This document shows positions 1 through 12,000 of a DNA stretch of 64,000 bases, one piece after another; within the stretch, counting starts at the first letter, position 1; every line of letters starts with the position of its first letter. The notes beneath the pieces were generated by a model. It had not been told where the DNA came from. It saw nothing but the letters and a program-made list of their open reading frames with translations, and made no database searches. A program made the position numbers and the translations under genes. Source of the stretch: Rallus limicola (lineage: Eukaryota > Chordata > Aves > Gruiformes > Rallidae); contig JAKCOZ010000002.1 of assembly GCA_022605955.1 (NCBI GenBank), positions 72,272,783-72,336,782 of the forward strand, given 5' to 3'.

Positions 1-280
1 GTGTGTGTGGGGGGATTCGCGGCGAGGAAGTGCGTGCCTTGGGGTGACTTTCTTCCTTTGTCTGCGCTTCAGCACCGCGTCCTCCCCTCCGGGGCGCACG
101 GGGGGATGGCAGCGGCTCTCTCCGAGATGCCGGCTGAAGCGTCAGCCTGCTTCTGCTTGGGCTGGTGTGGCTTCTTTCTTTCTTTCTTTTACCCCTACTC
201 CTCACGGCAGTTGAAACAAGACAAAGCTTTGTTTGAAAGGTGCGCTTTCTAATCTCTCGGCGTTAGTGGGTGACGGGGTG
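1..280. promoter_or_regulatory. CpG-rich edge, probably of the FAT1 CpG island
   Basis: This stretch is GC-rich and holds roughly nineteen CpG dinucleotides in 280 bases, whereas the following 5 kb is AT-rich and CpG-poor. It lies about 5.3 kb upstream of the FAT1 start-codon exon. In vertebrates FAT1 begins with a non-coding exon at a CpG island, so I infer that this is the downstream shoulder of that island. I cannot place a transcription start or the exon 1 donor site. Open frames through it (for example 1-252) look like by-products of GC-rich sequence with few stop codons. Confidence 0.45.
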
Positions 281-2371
281 TCTCACAGCTGGTAAACTTA
301 CTTTCTTTTTTTACTGGTGAAATGTCTTCATAAACTTTAAATTGCTGGGGTTTTTATTTACAGCAGGCTTCCCTGCAGCTTAAACTACTTGCGTCCAAGT
401 TGTTCCTAGGCAGCTGCATGGGAAATATTACCTGTACTCTTTCACCACCTCTGCTGTCTTTCTGCAGAAGAAAAGAATGCTGTGTCATAGATGGGTATTT
501 CCTACTTACCTGCCTAACCGTCTGGAAATACTCAGCTCTTTAGTGAGTGAAATACCCTTATTTAACGCTGAAAACGGTTTCATTTTTAAGTTTTTTGCTT
601 TGATTTCTGGGATATCTTGTAATTTCCCGTTTATGAGACTGGAAGATGAGATTTAGTAGTCGTCCCAGTAGTGGGGTAGTCTCCTGGGTTTTATAACTTA
701 GTTTGCAGAAGAACTTTATATGGCTGAGTTATCACTGCTATCCAAGTAAGAAAACAAAATCCCTTTATGCCGCCAAAGATTTACGTAGTTGGGGATTTTT
801 TAATGTTTAAAACTGAGTTTTAAAGCTCATAAACCTATTTTTGTCTCCACAAACTTTAAGGGGCCACGTTAAGTTTTGATCAAACTCCTTAACTCAGAGA
901 TTGGAGGTCTGCTTTTCCTTTCACAGCTGGTCAGTTCAGTATTAGACTAGCAAAATTCTCTCTGTGAAACTTTGTTTTGCTCCAGATTTAGAGTCTTTGC
1001 CGGCAGTTTGAATGCAGCTTCTGCATTTTCCTCTTAACAGCCAAGATCTTGGAAGCATAAATCAGAGTATTTCATGAGGCTAACTCATAATGTAGAGAAT
1101 GCAAGCATAAAACTTGCTAGAGTTTAGTCACAAGTTAAAACTGTTATGTTAATCTTTGCGACAGTGTACATTTTTTGAATAACTTACCAGATTTACTGAA
1201 GTAAGGTTCCCATATGCTTTCATCTTGTGTTTAATGTTCTGGATACCAGAACATACCTCCCTCCCAGAAGAGCAAAGACACTGTTTAGTTTTTTGATTGG
1301 AAACCTAAGCATTTTGGAACAGCTAAACCCCATATTTATTTTTTTTTTCCCTCCAGTCAGACTAAGTAAGTAATTGCTTTTAAACAATTGAGAGAGTGGA
1401 TGTAACCACAGATAGCCTGCAAAGTCACTCTGCCTATATTAGACTTCTACAGTAGGAACCCACTCATGACAGGTAGTTTAGTTACTGCAGTAATATCTCT
1501 TCACAGTGCATTTGTGTCAGATGGCGTCAGTTGCATATGCTGATCAATATTGACCTTTAAATAGGTGATGTTTTGATTGCTAGAGACATTTTAGTGTTAA
1601 TAACTTAACATTACAAACCAAAGCTGGTGTGCATATGGGAGGGGGAAACCCCCACTATGTTTGTTAAAAGTCAGTGAAAGACTTCAATAGACAGACAAGC
1701 CTTGTAGAAGCAGCAGCCGGAACCTCTTTTAATCCTCAAAATGCTCTCTGATGTTCCCCTAGGGCAGCCATGCTCACAATCTCATTCTGCTAATGTAAAC
1801 GATGTAGCTCAGCTTTATAGGCGATCCTTCTGGACTTAACTGGCAGATCTTGTGTGTAGAAAAGCGATAGCAATGGGACTAAGCTGCATCTTAGGCTGTG
1901 TGGCCTGATCTGGGTTCTCTTTCTACCTGCAATTTGTATTTCATTGCTGGGGGAGTAAATCTCTCCATGCACGTTCCCCATTGATACCTTATGTAGGAGA
2001 TAAGATTGTTTTGTCTGTGTGGGGTTTTTGTTTGTGTTTTTGGCTTGCTTGCCATTTACTTTATTCTGTACTTCTGCTTAAAACTTTAAAATCTCAAACT
2101 ATAAACTTCGAAGTATAGACACTGTAAACATACTGCCAAGAGAGAGTTTTTTACGTGACTGCCACCTTATCCAAATTGTCTTCATTTGTAAGTTACCAAG
2201 TTGAGGTCAGCTGTCCCCAAAGTTTTGTTACACCTTAAATAGTTCACATTCTTAAGTTGTGTCAGTATTTTTTTCCCATACACAAATTATGCTAACAGTG
2301 CTGATGTGTTAATGATTTAGTTTTACTACTGTGTTACAATGTTAACAGCCTTACATATCCCAGCAAGGAAC

Positions 2372-2418
2372 ATGCATATAAATAAAAATTACCTGGATAT
2401 GCATATAAATAAAAATTA
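2372..2418. repeat. Short direct repeat, two 20-bp copies
   Basis: The 20 bases at 2372-2391 recur exactly at 2399-2418, a period of 27 bases. Both copies begin ATGCATATAAATAAAAA. The extra bases between them share no further homology with the sequence after the second copy. It looks like a local slippage duplication in AT-rich intron DNA; no function is implied. Confidence 0.8.
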
Positions 2419-2920
2419 TCCAAATTAAATAATTTCCAAATAGGAAACCATAGTCTGTTTGAAAGTAGCTTTTCAGAGTAAATATGGTGTGCACTTAGAA
2501 ATCCAGAGCTACAGTGCTTTGTTCAGCAACGAGTTGCCTGACGTGTTGAAAATGGGTGCAGAAAATCCTCAATTGGTCATATTCCAAAAATAATAAATTT
2601 GGGAGTTCAAAGTGTAGCCTTTGGCTAAAATGTTTCTGAAATTCAATCATTCCGGCTCACTGTGATGAGCTGTCTCAGTTTGTATCTGACACGTTATCAC
2701 TATATCTTAACACTTTCATACTTTCTCTTAGCAGTTAACTGTCTTTACAACTGGCATTGTTTAATACTTCAGATATTTATCAAGATTATTATGTTGAGTT
2801 TTGGATAATCCTGGATCAACATTTTTTAGTTTCCAGTAGCCCTGTAAATTATGACAAGATGGAAAAAGTTCTGTGTAACAGAAGTGACTAGCTTGGTTTT
2901 ATCTAACGTGGCTTAGTGCT

Positions 2921-2951
2921 CAGTCGAGAGATGCCCTTAAGCTCTCGACTG
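2921..2951. repeat. Perfect 10-bp inverted repeat (hairpin)
   Basis: CAGTCGAGAG at 2921-2930 is exactly reverse-complemented at 2942-2951, leaving an 11-base loop. The arms contain a CpG, uncommon in this AT-rich intron. There are no flanking terminator or mobile-element signatures, so I describe it only as a potential stem-loop. Confidence 0.75.
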
Positions 2952-3454
2952 TGACTGGGCAAACTTCAGAAGTTGCTGCTGAGGAATGGATTCTCTTCCT
3001 GGCAGTTGCATCATCATGTGTAACAGGCTGCCTGTTGCCAGTTCCCAGTGGTCTCTGCTTGAACTTACTACAAAAAAGCAGCAAAAAGTGCTGAAGCTAT
3101 TATGGCCCAGAAAATAATTTACCATAATAGTGAAACCTACATGTGTGTTCAATTTTTAATTTTAATGAGGGTTTGAGTATCTTCATGCTGTCTAATGCAT
3201 CATAGTGTGATGCACGTTGCATCTAATGTGCCTGAGATGTGAGGAGTGTATAGTAAAAGACACAAACAGGTACAATGTTTTATATACACTGTTTCAGACA
3301 GCTTGTTGCAAAACCTAGGTCTAAGCAGTGAGTTATGCCATAGCATCAGAGGGGAATCTGGGTTTTGAATTTTGGCATAAATTAATTTAAAAAGTTGTGC
3401 AACTGAGAGAGAAGAGAGGGAAAGATCTGATTAGGTCAGCATAAGATCTCATTG

Positions 3455-3570
3455 TAGAATCATCAAGGTTGAAAAAGACCTTCAAAAACAACTGTTAGCT
3501 GTACACCACTAAACCATCTCCTGAAGTGCCTTGTCTACCTGTTTTTTAAACACCCCCAGGGACTGTTAAG
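3455..3570 (-). mobile_element. CR1 LINE fragment (3' end)
   Basis: The sequence starts with a tail-like GAATCATCAAGGTTGAAAAAG and continues through recognisable CR1 3' region words, such as the stretch ending TTTAAACACCCCCAGGGA. In avian CR1 these words occur in this order when read on the complementary strand, so the element is inserted in minus orientation. It is diverged and truncated at its 5' side, as is usual for CR1. It carries no coding capacity. Confidence 0.8.
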
Positions 3571-4114
3571 TAGTTTTTGATAATAGACAGTGTCCAAAAT
3601 TCCAGCAAGATGGAGTAAAAGAACCTGTTTCTCTTCATTACTTAAAAATGATGTAATAATTACTTAACGTGTCCTCTAGGACACTCTAATGGTGTCTTAA
3701 ATTGCATGGAGTGTTGGAAATGCTGATGTCACTTATTGCAGAGTCTTGGTTGGGGTTTTATTTTGGTGGTTATTTTAGTTTTTGTGTGGTTTGGGTTTTA
3801 TTTATTTATTTTATGAGACTGTTTCTTTACTGGGCAGTATGTTTTGGGGGATGAAGCCCTAGAGACTTAAATGTCTATTTATCCCCAAGAATGGCCAGGT
3901 AATAAGAGTGGATAGGGTAGGAATAATATTGTTAACCCATTGAAGTGGTGGCTGTTCCAAGCTTCATGCTTGTTTGCCTTCTTAGTCTTTCCTTCATTCA
4001 GCATTAAGATCTTGCAAGTAGTGGTTCCAGCTAGTCACCTGTTTTTAAAAGCTTGTACACTTTATTGTTTGTTTATTTGCTTTTTATTTTTCATTTCATT
4101 TTTTTTGCCTTCCC

Positions 4115-4115
<1 letters not shown>

Positions 4116-4149
<34 letters not shown>
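4116..4149. repeat. Poly-C run of 34 bases
   Basis: Thirty-four consecutive C residues follow a T-rich tract. Read on the minus strand this is a G run able to form a G-quadruplex; read on the plus strand it is an i-motif candidate. Length is likely to be unstable in the animal and unreliable in sequencing. An open frame across it (3940-4179) yields a proline run that has no other support. Confidence 0.9.
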
Positions 4150-4151
<2 letters not shown>

Positions 4152-5536
4152 CTATTATAGCTTTAATAATATAACTTAACTGCCAGATTTGGAAGGCAGG
4201 CACACTTCTGCTTTTTCTTCTTTCACAGGGATACGACCTAAGTTTGCATTCTTCTTCTTCAGTATTTCCTATAGTTTGTGTGGATCTGAGTCTTAAATTC
4301 TTCTCAAAATCATTGTCTTGCTAATGGCTGTGGCTGAATTAGATTCTTTGGAGTTTTTGGAGTGAACTGTTGACACACATAGATTAATTTGCTCTAATGC
4401 TCTCTAGTTGGCAGAGGTAGTCCATAGAATTCCAGCCAATGCAATCTTTCATGTATCTACCAAGCAGGTGGGAATTAGGGGAGAGAGAAATAACTGTAAG
4501 AGAAAATTTGAGTGGAGGAAGGAGAAAACAGGATGTGATAGCTTTTGAGCCAAGACAAGCAAAACTAGTGGGGGGATAGGCACTGATAGCCAACAATAGG
4601 GTGAAGATATACTAGGGCTAAAATGTGAGAGAAAAGGTCAGGAAGAATGGAAAAAGAGTACAGTTAGAAATTAGTATGATTAAGAATAAGTGAAAGTTGA
4701 ATAATAGATGGGCCAGGGAAGAAGATGCTAAAGGAGACGTAGGGGAAAAATACTGGGGATAAATAGGGAAAGGTACCTACTGCTTAATCAAAGTAATCAA
4801 GTCAAAGCTATCTGGCTTTCTATTTGCTGGAAATAATTTTTCCCCAAAGACTTTGTTGCATGCATGGGCTTGTTGAGGAAGCATGCTGAAGGTTTGAGTT
4901 ACTTGGTGAACTTTAGGGAGTAAAGACTTGCTGTAAACCCATATGAAGCAGGTGGTTGATCTCTTGTTCCTGAGGTTTCTTCTACCTTTCTTCCTACTGC
5001 AGTCTTGCTGGGATTTAGGCACTGGAAATGACACACTGATTCCTTCAAAGGGGGCAGCCGGTGAGGGTGTGTCATCATGTCCATCTTGCTGCTTCAGGCT
5101 CTTTCCCTGTCATATCTGGAGTGCAAGAAAGATAAGAGTTCTCCATTTACTTTGAAAAAAAAAAAAACCCAACCCAACCAACTATGCTCACAGCCCTTGA
5201 TACTAACTTGTTTCAGATTCTTTCTGAGAGGGAAATAAAGGAATATGTTAATTTGTTGTTAATTTCAAGTTAACTCTGTGTCTTTTGCTCTTAGGTATTC
5301 TTGGCATTTTTTAGGAATTTTAACTTACCAGCTTTTCTGTTACTGTAAACAGTGTTGAAACTTTCTGGAAAAAAAAAAAAAGCTAGATGTGTAACTTAGT
5401 TTTGGGTCATTTTGGTGGGTGTTTGTTTTTTTTGTTTGTTTTTTTTTTTAAAGTGTGAATTATACATATCATATCAGTGTTGTTTGAATAATACTTGAAC
5501 GGTCATAAGTTTTAACACATCTCTTTCATGTTTCAG

Positions 5537-5557
5537 GGTTTCTTTGTAATTGCTGCC
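5537..5557 (+). other. FAT1: FAT1 5' untranslated segment of exon 2
   Basis: The acceptor AG at 5535-5536 leaves 21 untranslated bases before the ATG at 5558. The start context GCTGCCATGG matches the vertebrate initiation consensus, with G at +4 and a purine-poor but acceptable -3 region. The in-frame ATG at 5528 lies upstream of the acceptor, inside the intron, so it is not used in the spliced mRNA. Confidence 0.8.
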
Positions 5558-8500
5558 ATGGGAAGATACTTGACTATGCTGTTGCTGCTGATGCTGCTGT
5601 TGCAGCACTTTGAAAACTGTGAAGGAAATCAAAAGCCACATCATGTTTCATCAATGCAATTTACAGAAGCACAGTATAATGCCACTGTGTATGAGAATTC
5701 TGCAGCCAAGACTTACGTCGGGCATCCAGTGAAAATGGGCATTTACATTACAAATCCATTGTGGGACCTAAGATACAAAATTATTTCTGGTGACAATGAG
5801 AACTTGTTCAAAGCTGAAGAATATGTTCTTGGAAACTTTTGCTTCTTGAGAATAAGGACCAAGGGAGGAAACACAGCTATCCTTAACAGAGAGGTAAAAG
5901 ACCATTATATGCTGACTGTTAAAGCAGTTGAAAAAAACACAAATGATGAAACACGCACGAAGGTCAGGATACAGGTACTGGATACAAATGACTTGCGGCC
6001 TTTATTTTCTCCAACATCTTACAGTGTTTCTTTGCCTGAAAACACAGCAATAAGGACCAGCATCGCAAGAGTCAGCGCAACAGATGCAGATATAGGAACA
6101 AACGGAGAGTTCTACTATAGCTTTAAAGAAAGGACGGATGTGTTTGCTATACATCCAACCAGTGGAGTGGTAGTTCTAACTGGTAGACTTGACTACTCGG
6201 AAACTAAGCGCTATGAGATGGAAATTCTTGCAGTGGACCGTGGACTGAAGCTGTATGGCAGCAGTGGCATAAGCAGTATGGCAAAACTAACTGTTCACGT
6301 AGAGCAAGCAAATGAATATGCTCCTGTTATTACAGCTGTAACGTTGACTCCATCAGAATCAGACAGAGATCCAACTTATGCAATTGTAACTGTAGAGGAC
6401 AATGATCAAGGTTCAAATGGGGAAATAGCATCATTAAATATTGTTGCAGGTGATCCACTGCAGCAGTTCAAAACAGTGAGATCTGTTCCTGGAGGTAAAG
6501 AATACAGAATAAAAGCCGTTGGTCACATCGACTGGGAGAGTCACCCTTTTGGATACAACCTTACCCTTCAAGCTAAAGATAAAGGAAATCCCCCCCAGTT
6601 TTCTTCTGTAAAAGTTGTTCATGTGACATCACCACAATTTAAGTCTGGTCCAGTTAGATTTGAAAAAGAGATATACAGAGCTGAAATAAGTGAATTTGCC
6701 CCTCCAAATACACCTGTGATAATGGTGAAAGCCCTGCCTAGTTACCCTCATGTAAAATATATATTTAAAAATACACCGGGCAAAGTAAAATTTAATTTAA
6801 ACACTCACACTGGTCTTATTACCACTTCAGAACCCATAAAAGCACAATATGCATCCCATTTTGAACTTGAAGTTGTGACAAGTGACAGAAGAGCGTCTGC
6901 AAAAGTATTAATTAAGGTACTAGGCATGAACAGCAATCCTCCTGAATTTACTCAGACATCCTATAAAGTCTCCTTTGATGAGAATGTGCCAGTAGGTACG
7001 AGTGTCATGAGAGTAAGTGCAAAAGACCCCGATGAAGGGGAGAACGGTTATGTGACCTATAGCATTGCAAACCTAAATCCTTTGCCTTTTGTGATTAACC
7101 ATTTCAGTGGGATTATTAGCACCTCAGAAGACATGGATTACGAATTGATGCCAAGGGTTTACAATTTAAGGATTCGAGCTTCTGATTGGGGTATACCATA
7201 TCGTCGAGAAGTTGAAGTTCCTGTTACTATTACTTTAAATAACCTGAATGACAATATACCTCTGTTTGAGAAAATAAATTGTGAGGGAACAATCCCCAGG
7301 GATCTTGGTGTTGGAGAACAAATAACAACAGTATCTGCTATTGATGCTGATGAACTCCAGTTAGTGAGATACCATATTGAATCTGGAAACGAACTGGATT
7401 TATTTAGTCTGAATCCAAATTCTGGTGTACTTTCACTCAAGCAGTCACTATTAGATGGCCTGGGTGCTAAAATGTCTTTTCACAGTTTGAAAATTACAGC
7501 TACAGATGGAGAAAACTTTGCAAAACCATTGTATATCAACATAACTGTAGCTACTAGTCGCAAACCGGTTAGCTTGCAATGTGAAGAGACTGGTGTTGCC
7601 AAAATGCTTGCAGAGAAACTCTTACAAGCAAATAAATTGCACAGCCGTGGAGAAGTTGAGGATGTTTTCCTTGACACTCACTCTGTGAATCTGCATGCAC
7701 CTCAATTTAGAAGTACTCTCCCCAGTAGCATTGAAATAAGAGAAGACCAGCCTGTAGGCTCCAGCATAATATTCTTGAACGCGACTGATCTCGATACTGG
7801 TTTCAATGGAAAGCTGGTGTATGTTATTTCTGGAGGTAATGAAGACAGTAGTTTCATTGTTGATATGGAAAGAGGAGTGCTGAAAATTTTATCTCCCCTT
7901 GACCGAGAAGTAAAGGATAAATATACTCTAAATATTACTGTCTATGATCTTGGAGTACCACAGAAGTCTGCTTGGCGTCTTTTAGATTTAAAGATTTTGG
8001 ATGCTAATGATAACCCACCAGAGTTCCTACAAGACAGCTATTTTGTTGAAGTGAGTGAAAATAAAGAGCCAAACAGTGAAATAATTCAAATTGAAGCTAC
8101 TGATAAAGATTTGGGTGCTAATGGAGAAGTGAAATACTCTCTTCTAACAGATACAGACAAGTTTACTATTGATGCTGTGACAGGAGTTGTGAAAGTTGTA
8201 GGTGTTCTGGATCGTGAAGAGCAGCATGTCTATTTATTGAAGATAGAGGCTAGGGACCAGCCTACTGAAGAGCCTCAACTGTTTTCAACGGTTATTTTGA
8301 AAGTGTCTGTAGAAGATGTTAATGATAATCCTCCTAAGTTTATTCCTTCAAATTACCATGTGAAAATTAGAGAAGATCTTCCAGAAGGAACTATTATTAC
8401 CTGGCTAGAAGCCTATGATCCTGATTTAGGCCAGTCAAGTCAAGTACGATACAGTCTTCTGGACAGTGGAGATGGCACCTTTGACGTCGACAAACTAAGT

Positions 8501-8825
8501 GGAGCAGTACGCATTGTACAAAGACTGGATTATGAAAAGAAGCAACTTTATAACTTGACTGTGCGGGCCAGGGACAAAGGAAAACCCATTTCATTGTCCT
8601 CTACGTGTTACGTTGAGGTTGAGATAGTTGATGTGAATGAAAACTTGCACGCTCCACGGTTCTCTGTATTTGCAGATAAAGGCTTTATAAAAGAAGATGC
8701 CCCTGTTGGCTCATCAGTAATGACAGTATCTGCTTATGATGAAGATGCAGGGCGAGATGGGGAGGTTAGATATTCCATCAGAGATGGATCTGGCATGGGA
8801 GTTTTCCGAATAGATGAAGAAAAAG
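5558..8825 (+). CDS. FAT1: FAT1 exon 2: signal peptide and cadherin repeats 1 to most of 9
   Basis: This large exon encodes residues 1-1089 of protocadherin FAT1, a giant single-pass cadherin that acts at cell contacts and protrusions, influencing actin, planar polarity, Hippo and Wnt signalling. A signal peptide (MGRYLTMLLLLMLLLQHF, about residues 1-21) is followed by tandem cadherin repeats. Motifs such as NSAAKTYVGHPVKMG and NREVKDHYMLTVKA match human FAT1 as I recall it and separate it from FAT2-4. Calcium-binding linkers include DTNDLRP, LNDNIP, DANDNPP, DVNDNPP and DVNENLHAP. A sequon lies at N41. Residues about 258-365 form a degenerate repeat, and residues 675-713 are a non-cadherin insertion between repeats 5 and 6. 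The donor is GTAAGG at 8826 and the exon ends in phase 1, within repeat 9. No internal stop or frameshift is present. Confidence 0.96.
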
Positions 8826-9061
8826 GTAAGGTGGCTTTCTGTTATTTTTACATTATAAATAAAATCACACGCCTGCAAAGAGATAAGAGAAGCAGCATTG
8901 TTTCCATAGATGTTCTTGTTAGGGCAAAAAGTGAAATTATATGTACACCTTTAATCAATACTTTTCTTATATTGTTCTTGCTTCTACCAATTCTACCTAA
9001 AGCCATTCTTAAAATCAGTGCCACCAGGCAAAAAATAAAAATACTGACTGATGTAAAATGA
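8826..9061 (+). other. Open read-through of FAT1 exon 2 into intron 2
   Basis: If the exon 2 donor is not used, the frame stays open for 78 further codons to a TGA at 9059-9061, giving a hypothetical 1167-residue product. The added tail includes a strongly hydrophobic run, TPLINTFLILFLLLPILP (residues about 1130-1147, 8945-8998), followed by several basic residues. An AATAAA at 9547-9552 has a G/T-rich stretch (9576-9588) about 25 bases downstream. The sequence shows the frame and signals only; use as a transcript is speculation, and chance openness in AT-rich DNA is the default explanation. Confidence 0.2.
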
Positions 9062-12000
9062 AGGTCTGCCTCATAGGAACACTGTTTTGTGAACAGTGGG
9101 ACTGTGAAGCTAAGGCAGTAAATCACTTTCTGTGGGGATTGTCATGCTTTTTAATCTTAAGTGACATCTCCGTTGTTTCATTTACTGGAGGTATATATGG
9201 GTATGGTGTTGCTGTATGTCCTGGTTTTGGTAATCTTTCAGAGCTATTACAGGTGTGCTCATCTTTAAGATAATAAGCAGTGCCATCATGGAAAGGCTTC
9301 TGTCAAAGAAAGCACAGATGCAGCCTTCAAAAAAATACAGCTCTCATAAATGAAACAGACTGACCTGTTGATTTATAACAGAGAATTATTTCAGTGTTAC
9401 ATGTGCAGGAGAAATATAATTATGGTTTCAATAAGTTCTGGTGCTGACTTTTAATGCTATCTTTGGACATCTGTGTAGCTATCCATTCATTTATGTCTCT
9501 GATAAAGATAGAACACTGATACTATGCTGCTATCTAAGTGTGTTAAAATAAATTGAGGAGGAGTCTTGTGCGAGATTTGGTGGTGGGTAAATTAGGACAT
9601 ATGCAGTTGCCATGTTTTTATTCTTGATTACAAGCTTTGTTTAAGATATCAACCATATGTGATTCATCTAGTAGCCATCCTGTGTGTTCTGTATGCTTCC
9701 TACTATTGTGAATGTGGGTAATATGGACTCATAAAATCAGTTTACTGTTTAGGTGAACAAGCTGTTATTGGCAGGACGGTTTTTTTTTTTTCTATCTAAA
9801 GTCAGTTACTAAAAAAAAAACAACTCCAGAGCTTGAAATGTAGCAGAAATGTAGCATTGCTTCTCTTAGCTTTGCTTTTAACAAATCGCATAGTTAGGAT
9901 TGTGGAACAGAATATGTAAAATAATGGAAAAATGAGTACTTTCCAGGATTTAAGTAGTTTCACTTCTAGTTTTTTTGTATGTATACAGACTATTCATTTC
10001 TGTATCATTGTGCCTTTTTTCTTTACTTTTTTTTTAAACATAAATATATTCAAATTTACTGTGCATTGTAGTAGTCAAACAAACTGTCTAGTTACCTGCA
10101 GAATGAGCCTGAGTTTGCCTATTTATTGTCCAAGCAATAGCTAACAGTAATGAGAATGAAAGAGTGAAAAGGTATTTTTATTTTACACCAATATGTATGT
10201 GGGTCTTTATGACAGGTAAGTGCATTTTTGTGACACTATTGTCTGCATTGCCTCTTTACTCCTTGGGCTTAAGGCTAGTTTGTTTTACTGAAGAATTAGT
10301 GTGACTTTAAGTTCCTTTTTATCTGTCAGGTTTACAAAGTTGGCAGAACTTGGGGTAAAACCAGCTTCTTTTGCTAATCTTGTCCAGGACAGTGACTCTG
10401 TTGTCAATGCCTCTCCCCTGCCTTGATTAGATTCATACCAGCCATCAGAATTGTTACAGAAGGCCCTCTTTCTACTACAGTGTCTGAATATTTATCATGT
10501 TTTTCAAAATTGACTGTTTGTGATACAGGGAGCAGACTGATAATTAGCCAAGAAAGCCACATTAAACAATTTTTGAGAACTGGAAAGCAACTTTCCTTTT
10601 CCAGCATGCTCAAGGGCTCTTCTGACTTGACCCTTGAGCTATGTATCTCTTCCTGCTGTCTTTGAGAGCATCATACTACGCTTTCAGTTCAAAGACAGGT
10701 AAACTAGATTTAGGAAGCTAATTGTAGTCAGTACTCAATATTTGGTGGCTAAGAGGAATTCTTCAGTGCCTAGCTTCTTAGGAATCGAGGACAACAGCCA
10801 TTTGCAGAAAGACAAGACAATTGATGAGGCTGCTAGAAGCATCAAGTAGTTCCATGCTAGGAATTTTTGCTGGCCTTCAGATTATCTTTTCCATGTTTGG
10901 GGTTTTTAATTTTGTGTTTCAAAAAGTAGGAAATTGTATTAGAGTTTGGTATTTGTACAGGTAATTTTCACTAGAGAATTTAATGTATCTTTGCAACCAA
11001 CTCTTGAGTACTTTTTTTCTAAGTTTTGCCTTTGGTTTAGATCAGCTGGTTTCCACAGGTTTTGTTTTCTGCAGTCCTGTCTAAACTGTCAGAAGTAAAT
11101 GTCTTAATGGATAGCCCTAATGCACCCACACTCCCAACCTCCATTGCTTTGATTACTTTGCTGCCTAATTGCCTGATACTTTTCAAGAAGAGACAGAAAA
11201 AAGTACACTGGGGTGAATTCAGTAATTTGTCGTATCTTAGCTTTCATATAAGTATTATTTAGTGTTAAAAAGCAATAACAATCAGGAAAGATGGAAAGCA
11301 AGATGATCTAAGTCTGGAAAATTGCTGTAGTTTCTTTATCACCTTCCTTGTATCACTGTTTTTTGCAGTGTAAGAAATAGGGCACATAGTTAAAAGGTAA
11401 GCAGCCTACAAGGTATTTTTCACATGAAGTATAATAAAGCCATGAAACTCATTTCCCCAGGAAGTTATACAGATCGAAAGTATGACTAAAGAAAACAAAT
11501 GGGACTAATGAGATTACTTTCAGGTTCAGCCTCATGCTGTCTCCAGCTTGTAAATTGTTAACTGGAAGCTAAGTGGGTAAGGGAAAGAGATCAGAGATCA
11601 TTGCTCAGTCTATAGTGATTCAGCAGTATAATAGTGCATTGTGACTCTTATTGAACAGAGATAAAATTAAAGTTGTATAATAAATGGAGACTCTGGGTAT
11701 ATTATAACAGTATGAAGGGGAAAAATGTTAAGATTTCTGTGCGGTGAATTTATACCACAAAGTAATTTGTTTATGCTTTAGGTGTGTGTATTCAGGAGAA
11801 GTGGAATTTAAGATAGCTGTTTATGCGTGAGCTAGGCTGAAGTCTGCAAATTGAGATGATCAACTGACTATATAAATTGCCTACTAAAGCAGCTGTAAAA
11901 TATTTTCTCAAAGAATTTGATAAGGAGTTGAGCAGATTGGGATATGTTAGTAATAGAATGCATTGTGTTGATACAGATCCCAGCGTGCCACAAAAAAAAC

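Larger units (their letters stand above)
281..5536 (+). other. FAT1: FAT1 intron 1 (3' part)
   Basis: AT-rich sequence with no supported coding exon. It ends in a pyrimidine-rich tract and the acceptor AG at 5535-5536. It contains a short direct repeat near 2.4 kb, a perfect hairpin at 2.92 kb, a CR1 fragment near 3.5 kb and a 34-base C run at 4.12 kb. Open frames here are short, do not resemble known proteins and are best explained by chance. The intron's left end is not in the window or cannot be recognised. Confidence 0.7.

Noticed and set aside
3940..4179. Open frame with a proline run
   Set aside because: The prolines come only from the 34-base C homopolymer; the rest is low-complexity hydrophobic sequence from T-rich DNA.
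5528..5557. In-frame ATG at 5528 as the FAT1 start
   Set aside because: It lies before the acceptor AG at 5535-5536 and would be removed by splicing; the ATG at 5558 begins the recognisable FAT1 signal peptide in a good context.
7159..7440. Minus-strand frames inside FAT1 exon 2 (also 6434-6622, 7480-7677 and 8397-8594)
   Set aside because: They are antisense shadows of the coding exon with no independent features.
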